7,412 nucleotides of DNA from Lysinibacillus sp. GTDB lineage: Bacteria > Bacillota > Bacilli > Bacillales_A > Planococcaceae. Positions within the stretch are counted from its first letter, which is position 1, and each line of letters opens with the position of its first letter. The notes under the pieces were generated by a model. The model ran no database searches. It was not told the origin of the DNA and saw only the letters and a program-made list of their open reading frames with translations. Below are positions 1 through 5,836 of the stretch, piece after piece. Position numbers and translations under genes: made by a program. Location of the stretch: positions 1-7,412 of the forward strand of contig JAAYHP010000451.1 of the NCBI GenBank assembly GCA_012735355.1, given 5' to 3'.

Positions 1-1344
1 ATCAATGCAAGCACCAATACCTACACCAAAATAAGAGCATCCAGCAATGAAAAGGTTTGGATATTTTTTTTCTAATTCATCAAGCACTTGTTGTAATGCT
101 TCATTATGGGCAAGGTCATATTTTGGCATAGCATCAATCCATTTTGTTATATTTACAACTACAGGTTCTTCCTCAATATGTAAACTCAAACTTATATCTT
201 TTAATGCCACTTTCGTTAATTCTTCATCAGTCATTTCAGCGAGTTCCTGATAACGAGGATTACTTTCCTTATAAAACATTCGTACGAGCAAATTACCTTC
301 CTTCGATGTATGTTTCCATTTACGACTTGTCCACGTAGAGGCATTGCATACTAAATCGCTATTATGAGAAACAATAAAACCTGTGCCGTCCTGAGGTAAT
401 ACGGAATCCGGTAAATCAAAACCTAAATACATCGTGATAGCTGAAGCGTTCGTGAATTGATTAAAGTAAGGATCTAACTGTTCATCCTTTAAGACCTTTC
501 GCACCACTTGATTCGGCAATGCTAATACAACCACATCCACATCGATAGTTTCGCCGTTTGCAAAAGTTATTTCATAAAGCTCTCCTTTTTTTGAGACGCT
601 TACTGTTTCAGTATTTTTTAACACTTCTACATCCGTCAACAATTGTTCTATTCGATTAATTAACTGAGATAAGCCCTTTTTAAAGGAAAGGAACTTTTTA
701 TTTGCTTGCCGTTCAAATTTGTCACGGTTCGCTTGAAATCCCTTCATTATACTACCGTATTCATTTTTATAATCGACTAAGTACGGTAACGTTGAATTAA
801 TGGAAAGTTTATAAATATCTCCGGAATAAACACCTGCAAGCACTGGAGCAATTTGCTTTTCCACAATTTCTTTTCCTAAAAAATATTCTAAAAACTCCCC
901 GATAGAACTTTCCTTCGTAAATTTCGTATTCGGAATGTTTTCATCCTCTAAAACCCGTCGTTTCGCTTCTTCTGAAATCAGTGTACTAGCTTTTAGAGAT
1001 TCCTCATCCATTGGAATTCCAAAAGTCGATCCTTTCGGAATGGCATGCAATTTATTATTTGAAAGAATATAAGAAATGCCCGTTTCGTTGTACACGACTT
1101 CCGATTCAAAATCCAATTCCTTTACAAGTTTGATCACGCTCGGATATCGGGCAACGATAGAATCAGCCCCAGTTTCCATAACGAATCCTTTTTCTTCATG
1201 AGTGTACATTTTTCCGCCTAAATAAGGATTTTTCTCTGCTAGTATGAGACGTGCTGAGATATTGTTTTCTTTCATTTGTTTTTGTAAATAGTACATCGTA
1301 CAAAGCCCTGTAATTCCTCCACCGATCACTGCTACAGTTTTCAT
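1..1344 (-). CDS. hemY: Coproporphyrinogen III oxidase HemY/CgoX (3' end outside window)
   Basis: FAD-dependent oxidase of haem synthesis. In Gram-positive bacteria HemY (CgoX) oxidises coproporphyrinogen III to coproporphyrin III in the coproporphyrin-dependent route, at the cytoplasmic face of the membrane or in the cytoplasm. I read 448 uninterrupted codons from ATG at 1344 to the window edge. Seen: N-terminal dinucleotide-binding motif GGGITG (residues 8-13) after a short beta strand; AEKNPYLGGK (about 36-45), the usual acidic residue and GG of FAD amine oxidases; ETGADSI (57-63), typical of this family; and a C-terminal FAD-contacting segment GCSYFGVGIGACID ending at residue 448. Bacillus HemY is about 470 residues and this segment lies about 20 residues from its end, so only the tail is missing. 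In Bacillus hemY normally follows hemE-hemH; here it follows a Sel1 gene and a lysR gene, 121 bp upstream. Family assignment is confident; the substrate is inferred from phylum. Confidence 0.93.
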   Translation of the reverse strand, partial: MKTVAVIGGGITGLCTMYYLQKQMKENNISARLILAEKNPYLGGKMYTHEEKGFVMETGADSIVARYPSVIKLVKELDFESEVVYNETGISYILSNNKLHAIPKGSTFGIPMDEESLKASTLISEEAKRRVLEDENIPNTKFTKESSIGEFLEYFLGKEIVEKQIAPVLAGVYSGDIYKLSINSTLPYLVDYKNEYGSIMKGFQANRDKFERQANKKFLSFKKGLSQLINRIEQLLTDVEVLKNTETVSVSKKGELYEITFANGETIDVDVVVLALPNQVVRKVLKDEQLDPYFNQFTNASAITMYLGFDLPDSVLPQDGTGFIVSHNSDLVCNASTWTSRKWKHTSKEGNLLVRMFYKESNPRYQELAEMTDEELTKVALKDISLSLHIEEEPVVVNITKWIDAMPKYDLAHNEALQQVLDELEKKYPNLFIAGCSYFGVGIGACID

Positions 1345-1465
1345 ACATGACATCTCCTATACCATTTTCTCCTATATTTAAGTATAATCCTTATTATCAC
1401 CTCTTAACGAAGAGACTTTAACAAATTTAGTAAAATAAATGAAATACAAACAATATATCCCTTAA
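1345..1465 (-). promoter_or_regulatory. hemY upstream region with weak promoter candidates and a small hairpin
   Basis: This gap separates the Sel1 gene from hemY on the same strand. A possible sigma-A promoter on the minus strand is TTGTTT (1448-1453) and TAAATT (1424-1429) with 18 bp between; an alternative -10 is TATACT (1381-1386) with only a poor -35. A short inverted repeat CTCTT-AACG-AAGAG sits at 1401-1414, but neither strand has a U-tract after it, so it is not a convincing terminator. hemY may therefore be transcribed both from its own promoter and by readthrough from lysR-Sel1. Confidence 0.3.
1354..1358 (-). promoter_or_regulatory. hemY: hemY ribosome binding site, decides the start
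   Basis: On the minus strand AGGAG lies 9 nt before ATG at 1344. A second in-frame ATG at 1353 directly abuts the AGGAG and would be too close to it, so the start is placed at 1344, giving MKTVAVIGGG with the beta strand and GxGxxG motif at the usual distance from the N-terminus. Confidence 0.75.
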
Positions 1466-2353
1466 TTAGAAACTATAATCTCCATTTTGCATTTGTTGCA
1501 TCGCAAGTTCACGCCAGTGGGCCGCACGTTTCGCATTTTTCTCCACATCGATACCATTTTCGTAAATAAAAGCTATATTTAACTTTGCCTGATAATCCCC
1601 AAGCAATGATGCTCTCTTATAATAATAAAGGGCCTTTCTACCGTTCCTTGCTACACCAATGCCATTTTCATATAAAAATCCAAGGTTATAAATGGAGTCG
1701 ATATGATGGAACTCGGCAGCTTTTTCAAACCATTCAATCGCCTTAGAAACATCTTTTTCTTTCCCGAGTAAACCATCTAAATAAATCGAACCTACTCTAT
1801 ATTGGGCATCAAGATATCCGCCTTCTGCTGATTGTAAATAATATTGAAAAGCTTTTTCCTCATCCGGTTTTGTGCCAATTCCTTGCTCATACATGATTCC
1901 TAATGTAAACATCGCTTCTACAACATTTGCTTTTGCAGCCACTTCAAACCAATAAATAGCTTCCTTCGTATTCACTGAAACCCCTTCACCATTTAAATAC
2001 ATATCCGCTAAGTTGTTAGCAGCATCAGCATGTCCGTTTTTTGCTGCCTTTTTATATAGGTTAAAGGCCTTTTTAACATCTTCTTTAACACCTAGCCCTT
2101 CAAAATAACAGTTCGCCAATTCATATTGAGCATCACTGCTACCTTTCTCACTAGCTTCCTTCAACCAATAAACGGCAAGTTCAAATTCCTCAATTAATTT
2201 ATATACATAAGCAAGTTCAATCATCGCCTCCACATCCCTTCGAAGAGCACGATGATAAATATTGTTCGCTTCTATTAATTGTTCTTCTGTAAACAAATGA
2301 CGATAGTCTTGTAATCGTTGCTTAAACTCTTCATGTTTCTCCATCAAAGACAT
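1466..2353 (-). CDS. Sel1-like repeat (TPR-type) protein
   Basis: A 295-residue all-helical repeat protein without signal peptide or membrane segment, so probably a cytoplasmic protein-protein interaction scaffold. After about 39 non-repeat residues I count seven consecutive repeats. The first is degenerate (about 40-73). Six follow with 36-37 residue spacing, beginning near residues 74, 110, 146, 182, 219 and 255, each with the Sel1 pattern (A..LG..Y..G.GV....KA..W...AA..G). The fifth has an extra residue in its loop (DGLLGKEKD). It ends with MQNGDYSF. The first ATG is used, but AAAGGTG lies only 3 nt upstream, so the TTG at codon 3 or ATG at codon 4 may be the true start. The gene begins 17 bp after the lysR stop on the same strand, so the two are probably co-transcribed. 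Partner and pathway are unknown; the family includes regulators and adaptors as well as uncharacterised proteins. Confidence 0.9.
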   Translation of the reverse strand: MSLMEKHEEFKQRLQDYRHLFTEEQLIEANNIYHRALRRDVEAMIELAYVYKLIEEFELAVYWLKEASEKGSSDAQYELANCYFEGLGVKEDVKKAFNLYKKAAKNGHADAANNLADMYLNGEGVSVNTKEAIYWFEVAAKANVVEAMFTLGIMYEQGIGTKPDEEKAFQYYLQSAEGGYLDAQYRVGSIYLDGLLGKEKDVSKAIEWFEKAAEFHHIDSIYNLGFLYENGIGVARNGRKALYYYKRASLLGDYQAKLNIAFIYENGIDVEKNAKRAAHWRELAMQQMQNGDYSF

Positions 2354-2356
2354 CTA

Positions 2357-2363
2357 CACCTTT
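2357..2363 (-). promoter_or_regulatory. Ribosome binding site of the Sel1 gene, ambiguous spacing
   Basis: AAAGGTG on the minus strand lies 3 nt from the ATG at 2353, 9 nt from an in-frame TTG (codon 3) and 12 nt from the next ATG (codon 4, 2344). The annotated ATG is therefore uncertain by up to three codons. Confidence 0.5.
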
Positions 2364-2371
2364 AAAGCTGT

Positions 2372-3256
2372 TTATTTTTCTTTAAAGTACTCTACTAAAT
2401 AATTTTTAAATTGATTTGCTGCGGGAGATAAATATCTTCCCGCCACCCAAGAAACTCCAATATTCCGTTCACAAATAGGATCGCTTACTGATATTTTTTT
2501 TACATTATATTCATTTAATCCTTTAATCGCTGGAATCAATGATACACCGTGTCCGGCACTAACGAATCCTGCCACAGTATGGGGATCTTCCCCCTCAAAA
2601 GTAATATTTGTAGTAATCCCGACTTTCTCAAGCAATACATCAACAATCTGTCGCAATTTATTTCCTTTTTTAATAGAAACAAAAGGCTCATCTTTTATTT
2701 CTTGTAAACAAATTGATTCGCGACTTGCAAAACGATGATTTTCTGGAACAATGACAAACAACTCTTCTTTATATAATTCAATCCACTCAATATCGACGGT
2801 TTTCGATTCAATCCGCTGGGATAAACATAAATCAATTACCCCTTCCTCAAGACGGTTTAATAAATTTAATGAAGATGCTTGAGTTAAAGTAAACTTCATA
2901 TTTGGATACTTTTCTGGGATATGAGCCATCAATTCAGGCACCACTTCCATCCCTAACGTATGAATGAAACCTAATGATACTTCTCCATAACCAGGTCTAA
3001 CGAGTCCATTAATTTCTTGTTTAGCTTTATTGAACTCTTCTAAAATGTGATTCACACTTTCTAAAAAAAGTTTTCCATAACGATTTAACACGATGGATCT
3101 TCCTTGACGGTCAAATAGGGGAACTCCAATTTCGTGTTCAATATTTGAAATGGATTTGCTTAATGCGGGCTGAGAGATGTTTAACATTTCAGCTGCTTGG
3201 GTCATATGCTCCGTTTCCGCAACTACTTTAAAGTATTCCAATTGCTGGATTTCCAT
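2372..3256 (-). CDS. LysR-type transcriptional regulator
   Basis: A 294-residue protein of normal LysR-family length. Residues 1-60 form the winged helix-turn-helix: MEIQQLEYFKVVAE, then the HTH (MTQAAEMLNISQPALSKSI), then the wing (IGVPLFDRQGRSIVLNRYG). A linker helix follows to about residue 88, then the periplasmic-binding-protein-like effector domain, beginning at GEVSLGFIHTLG (about 91-102) and including FVSAGHGVSLIPAI near the hinge. The effector cannot be read from sequence. The start ATG has AGAGAGG 8 nt upstream. It is transcribed divergently from the carboxylesterase across a 205 bp gap, the standard LysR arrangement, and is followed 17 bp later by the Sel1 gene. I infer that it controls the esterase, itself, or both. 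General resemblance to Bacillus regulators such as GltC is only family level, so no gene name is given. Confidence 0.93.
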   Translation of the reverse strand: MEIQQLEYFKVVAETEHMTQAAEMLNISQPALSKSISNIEHEIGVPLFDRQGRSIVLNRYGKLFLESVNHILEEFNKAKQEINGLVRPGYGEVSLGFIHTLGMEVVPELMAHIPEKYPNMKFTLTQASSLNLLNRLEEGVIDLCLSQRIESKTVDIEWIELYKEELFVIVPENHRFASRESICLQEIKDEPFVSIKKGNKLRQIVDVLLEKVGITTNITFEGEDPHTVAGFVSAGHGVSLIPAIKGLNEYNVKKISVSDPICERNIGVSWVAGRYLSPAANQFKNYLVEYFKEK

Positions 3257-3327
3257 ATAAAAGACCTCTCTTTACAAATTCTTTAAAATCAATAACTCTT
3301 TGGAATGGATTTAATAAAAACAATAAA

Positions 3328-3356
3328 TTGTACTTATGTAAGGTTAACTCTATAAT
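3328..3356 (+). promoter_or_regulatory. Sigma-A-type promoter of the carboxylesterase gene
   Basis: TTGTAC at 3328-3333 and a perfect TATAAT at 3351-3356 are separated by exactly 17 bp. The predicted transcription start near 3363 gives a leader of about 100 nt before the esterase ATG. It is the best-matching promoter visible in the window. Confidence 0.7.
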
Positions 3357-3364
3357 ATAGTTAA
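3344..3364. promoter_or_regulatory. Operator-like 21 bp near-palindrome over the -10 box
   Basis: TTAACT (3344-3349) and AGTTAA (3359-3364) are perfect inverted arms 9 bp apart. The intervening bases are also symmetric except for one mismatched pair and the centre. The element covers the TATAAT of the esterase promoter and would block RNA polymerase if bound. The divergent LysR regulator is the obvious candidate, since LysR sites are interrupted palindromes with a T-N11-A core, but the binder is inferred. The minus strand of the same site reads TATATT, with TTGGTA 19 bp upstream (3379-3384), so a weak divergent lysR promoter might share this box. Confidence 0.5.
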
Positions 3365-3461
3365 ACATCGAAATTGAATACCAAAAATTCTTTAAAAAAA
3401 CAAGTATTTTTCAGAAGATTTCGTTTTATTGTAACAATTAATTATAAAAGGAGTTCTTCAA

Positions 3462-4208
3462 ATGAAAATCATTCCGCCAAAACCATTTACTATTGAGACT
3501 GGTAAACGTGCTGTCTTATTACTTCATGGTTTTACTGGGAACACAAACGATGTAAAGCGTTTAGGTCGTTATTTAGCTGATCGCAATTATACAGTGCATG
3601 CTCCTTTGTACAAAGGTCATGGAGTTGATCCTCAAACGCTCATTGAAACAGACCCATTAGAATGGTGGAATAGTGCTGTTGAGGGTTACGATGAACTTCG
3701 TAGCAAAGGTTATAAAGAAATTGCAGTAGCAGGCGTTTCTCTTGGAGGTATTTTCTCATTACGCCTTGGTGAAGAACGCCCTATTAAAGCAATCGTTACA
3801 ATGTCTGCACCAGCATTATCAAAAAGTGTAGACAGTTTACAACAACGGATTATTAGTTACACAATTAACTATAAAAAGTTAACTGGCACATATAATGAAG
3901 AAGAAGACAAACCTGAAAAATTAGCAAAAACATTTCGCATGCCAAAGTTAGAATATTTACAAGGCATCATTAATGATACAAGTTCAAAACTCAATACGAT
4001 CGATAAACCAGTACACATTTTACGCGGTTTAAACGATGATGAGTATTACTGCGAAAGTGCAGATTATATTTATAACTCAGTAAAATCTCGCATTAAATCT
4101 GTAAAAAGTTTCATTAATTCCGGTCACATTTTAACTGTTGATAAAGAACGTGACCTCGTATTTGAAGAAGTATATCAATTCTTCGAAAGTTTAAAATGGC
4201 AAGAATAA
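3462..4208 (+). CDS. est: Carboxylesterase, Est30/YvaK family (alpha/beta hydrolase)
   Basis: A cytoplasmic carboxylesterase hydrolysing short to medium acyl esters. The 248-residue sequence can be aligned along its length with Geobacillus stearothermophilus Est30 (for example KPFTIETGKRAVLLLHGFTG, YKGHGV, IAVAGVSLGG, SGHILTVDKE). Seen: oxyanion-hole motif HGFTG (22-26); nucleophile elbow GVSLG (91-95) with Ser93; acid Asp192 in LRGLNDDE; and His222 in SGH. These correspond to Est30 Ser94, Asp193 and His223 with a uniform offset of one. A helical cap lies between about residues 117 and 175. There is no signal peptide. The start ATG has AAAGGAG 8 nt upstream. In Bacillus the orthologue usually sits between secG and rnr; here it stands alone, divergent from a lysR gene and followed by its own terminator, so it may be a separately regulated orthologue or a paralogue. 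The physiological substrate is unknown. Confidence 0.94.
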   Translation: MKIIPPKPFTIETGKRAVLLLHGFTGNTNDVKRLGRYLADRNYTVHAPLYKGHGVDPQTLIETDPLEWWNSAVEGYDELRSKGYKEIAVAGVSLGGIFSLRLGEERPIKAIVTMSAPALSKSVDSLQQRIISYTINYKKLTGTYNEEEDKPEKLAKTFRMPKLEYLQGIINDTSSKLNTIDKPVHILRGLNDDEYYCESADYIYNSVKSRIKSVKSFINSGHILTVDKERDLVFEEVYQFFESLKWQE

Positions 4209-4228
4209 TTTACGTTTATTCTGTCCAT

Positions 4229-4352
4229 TATAATTAATGTATCCCCTAGCAAATTCCCCAATTTGCTATTAAATATATGTCCTTGAGACATACATCCCTT
4301 TAGCAGGCTACGGTTAAGATCCCCGTCTTAATTCGTAGCTTGTTTTATTTTT
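4229..4352 (+). ncRNA. Candidate small RNA or structured 3' UTR with UCCC loops
   Basis: A perfect TATAAT at 4229-4234 (poor -35) predicts a transcript starting near 4241 and ending at the terminator T-run near 4352, about 110 nt. It would fold into three consecutive hairpins. HP1 (4247-4268) has a perfect 9 bp stem TAGCAAATT/AATTTGCTA and a CCCC loop. HP2 (4276-4292) has stem TATGTC/GACATA and loop CTTGA. HP3 (4307-4339) is the terminator stem. Four UCCC motifs (4242-4246, 4255-4259, 4295-4298, 4320-4324) all fall in loops or unpaired segments. Such C-rich motifs are how several Gram-positive sRNAs (RsaE/RoxS, LhrC) bind ribosome binding sites. It could equally be only the structured 3' end of the esterase mRNA. 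No protein is encoded. This is inference from sequence pattern alone. Confidence 0.35.
4307..4352 (+). terminator. Intrinsic terminator of the carboxylesterase gene
   Basis: Outer stem GCTACG (4307-4312) with CGTAGC (4334-4339), inner stem TTAAGA (4314-4319) with TCTTAA (4326-4331), a small internal G/TT bulge and a TCCCCG loop. A T-rich tract (TTGTTTTATTTTT, 4340-4352) follows. The T-run is on the plus-strand side only, so it serves the esterase; the convergent gene from the right lacks a T-run after this hairpin. Confidence 0.85.
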
Positions 4353-4358
4353 CAGCGC

Positions 4359-5519
4359 TTATTCAGTGATTTTCCCGTAAACCCCTCCTCCACCTACTTG
4401 AATGTTTAATTTCCCTTTTCGTGCCAAATCAATCGTTTCCGCAATTTTCTTTGATACAACTTTCTCCAATTGTTGTAATGTCACTTCATGTAATACGGCC
4501 ATTTCCGTTCCGAAGTGTTGAATTAATCGTTGAATCGTTTTTGGACCAACACCTGGGACAAAATCTAATGGTACTTGGTGAATGTAAGGCGGTCTTTTTC
4601 GAGTAATTTCCTTTTTATCAGAGAGCTCCTCAATTCTTATGGAAACCCCTTTAATGAATTGATGACTTCCGCAATTTGGACACTCTGCTTCCTTCACATT
4701 CGGTTCTCCACAATGGGCGCAAGCCGTTGAATGATATTTCCCTAAAAGTGGATTTAATCCGTAATTTGCTAAAATTTTTCGTCCTTCTTTTTCTTGAAGT
4801 GCTAAATGTAACTCTTTAAAGTTCGCTTCCTTCAATTGCATCTTTTGATATTCCCTCGCTAATTTTCCTAATGAATGGGCGTCAGAATTTGTTACGAAAG
4901 TATACTTGTTTAATTCGCTAATGCCTTTCACCATATTTGTATCCGAACTCAAACCGAGTTCAATCGCGTCAATCAATTCTGGTTCAAAAACTTCCGCTAG
5001 ACTTTTTTTAACCCCTTTTCCATACAGACTTTTAAAGGGAGTAAACACATGGGCAGGAATAAAAATCCCTTGCAATTCTCGTACTTTTCTCTGAAACGTC
5101 TTTCCATCACAATAAATTCTTTGAGAACTTAAATGAATATTTTTTAATTGCGGTTTCATCCAGTCGGAAAACTTCTTCATCGATTCAAGAGTCGGAAAAT
5201 AGGCTAATACGTGAATAGGACCTTGACAATGATTGTCATAAATTTCTATTTCTGTCCCAGGAATAAGGGTTGTCTTTTCGAAGCGCAATCCCCCCTCTGG
5301 AAGTTCCACCATTTTTTCTTCTTCTATTAGTTGTTCCATCTCACAAATTACTACTGGAGAATGGCAATCAATAATGCCAATTAAATCTAACCCCTTTTGG
5401 CTAGTAGCGGTCTTTAAAATATTTTTCAACGTCAAATCTTTACTACCGGAAATTTTTACTGCTCGTCCACTCTCCGTTCTGCCGATATGTATATGCAGAT
5501 CTACAAAATAATGATTCAT
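4359..5519 (-). CDS. Endonuclease Q-like PHP-domain DNA repair protein
   Basis: A 386-residue PHP phosphoesterase with nucleic-acid-binding C-terminus, matching the bacterial endonuclease Q architecture. EndoQ nicks DNA on the 5' side of deaminated bases (uracil, hypoxanthine, xanthine) and abasic sites. Seen: PHP metal ligands in DLHIH (Asp7, His9, His11), DCHS (Asp51, His53), PGTEIE (Glu90), PIHVLAY (His103), PAHVFTP (His157) and NSDAHS (Asp213, His215); zinc ribbon CAHC...CPNC (Cys267, 270, 280, 283); helix-hairpin-helix FVPGVGPKTIQRLIQHF (320-336); and a Gly-rich tail GGGGVYGK. Metal-ligand motifs appear complete, so an active enzyme is expected. Start ATG at 5519 has GGAG 10 nt upstream, and a candidate extended -10 (TGATAAAAT, minus) lies about 29 nt upstream. 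It is convergent with the esterase, with the terminator hairpin between them, and monocistronic here. Bacterial members are often annotated only as putative helicase or PHP protein. The activity is inferred from family. Confidence 0.87.
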   Translation of the reverse strand: MNHYFVDLHIHIGRTESGRAVKISGSKDLTLKNILKTATSQKGLDLIGIIDCHSPVVICEMEQLIEEEKMVELPEGGLRFEKTTLIPGTEIEIYDNHCQGPIHVLAYFPTLESMKKFSDWMKPQLKNIHLSSQRIYCDGKTFQRKVRELQGIFIPAHVFTPFKSLYGKGVKKSLAEVFEPELIDAIELGLSSDTNMVKGISELNKYTFVTNSDAHSLGKLAREYQKMQLKEANFKELHLALQEKEGRKILANYGLNPLLGKYHSTACAHCGEPNVKEAECPNCGSHQFIKGVSIRIEELSDKKEITRKRPPYIHQVPLDFVPGVGPKTIQRLIQHFGTEMAVLHEVTLQQLEKVVSKKIAETIDLARKGKLNIQVGGGGVYGKITE

Positions 5520-5547
5520 CTTCTCACTTCTCCATTATTTAAATTTT

Positions 5548-5556
5548 ATTTTATCA
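5548..5556 (-). promoter_or_regulatory. Possible extended -10 promoter for the EndoQ-like gene
   Basis: The minus strand reads TGATAAAAT, an extended -10 (TGN followed by TAAAAT). It predicts transcription starting near 5541 and a leader of about 22 nt containing the GGAG site. No good -35 is seen, as is common with extended -10 promoters. Confidence 0.35.
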
Positions 5557-5777
5557 TGGAATGAATTCTCACGATTATGTATTGAGGTTTATATCACTTC
5601 ATTTTCATTATCATTTTACGAATTTATAAAAAATTTGTAACGAACTTAATAAAATGCAGTTTTTTCTCACTTTTTAATAAAAAATAATCGAATTTTCACA
5701 TTTTTTCTACAAATAGGAAAAATCCAACTTTATTTTACAAAAATCGTGTATCATATATTGTAATATTTTATTGCGTT

Positions 5778-5809
5778 GAAGTGGTAAAACGTCGAAGCGG
5801 TGAAGCGGT
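5778..5809 (+). repeat. Triplicated GAAGYGGT motif in the lyase leader
   Basis: GAAGTGGT (5778-5785), GAAGCGGT (5794-5801) and GAAGCGGT (5802-5809). The last two are in direct tandem and the first is 8 bp away; the first and third are both followed by AAA. The cluster lies 27-58 bp upstream of the lyase ATG, probably within the mRNA leader, and stands out as GC-richer than the surrounding AT-rich DNA. It may be a protein-binding array or a local duplication. Confidence 0.6.
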
Positions 5810-5836
5810 AAAGTAATTTTCGTAAGGAGGATAATT

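Larger units (their letters stand above)
3257..3461. promoter_or_regulatory. Divergent lysR/esterase control region
   Basis: Besides the promoter and palindrome listed separately, the esterase leader contains an 11 bp palindrome ATTGT-A-ACAAT (3428-3438) just upstream of the ribosome binding site, and a possible long-range pairing between CGAAAT (3369-3374) and ATTTCG (3418-3423). Neither is strong enough to call a riboswitch. No convincing independent lysR promoter is seen closer to its start than the palindrome. Confidence 0.35.
5520..5836. promoter_or_regulatory. 317 bp AT-rich divergent intergenic region
   Basis: The region separates the EndoQ-like gene (minus) from the beta-eliminating lyase gene (plus). 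It is very AT-rich with many A and T runs. For the lyase the best -35 is TTTACA (5734-5739), but TATATT (14 bp away) and TGTAAT (19 bp away) are both badly spaced, so the promoter is unresolved. No tnaC-like leader peptide with a Trp codon is visible; the only tiny frames (for example ATG at 5654, 7 codons) lack a ribosome binding site. I see no RNA gene or riboswitch. Confidence 0.4.

Noticed and set aside
47..338. Short plus-strand frames at 47-250 and 144-338
   Set aside because: They lie antisense inside hemY, lack ribosome binding sites and give low-complexity translations.
1384..1397. Fur/PerR-like box ATAAT-CCTT-ATTAT upstream of hemY
   Set aside because: The two arms are 4 bp apart, whereas Bacillus Fur and PerR boxes are 7-1-7 repeats with a single central base, and outer positions do not match on both sides.
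1401..1414. Terminator between the Sel1 gene and hemY
   Set aside because: The CTCTT/AAGAG stem is only 5 bp and has no T-run on either strand.
3427..3446. Second esterase promoter using TATAAA at 3443-3448
   Set aside because: The would-be -10 overlaps the AAAGGAG ribosome binding site, leaving no room for it in the transcript.
4421..5094. Short plus-strand frames at 4421-4606 and 4906-5094
   Set aside because: They are antisense shadows of the EndoQ-like gene with no ribosome binding site.
5654..5677. tnaC-like leader peptide ahead of the lyase
   Set aside because: The 7-codon frame has no Trp codon and no ribosome binding site, and is about 160 bp from the lyase start.
5778..5809. CRISPR-like array or catabolite-responsive element (cre)
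   Set aside because: Repeats are 8 bp with no uniform spacers, and no site has CG at the required position relative to TG for a cre consensus.
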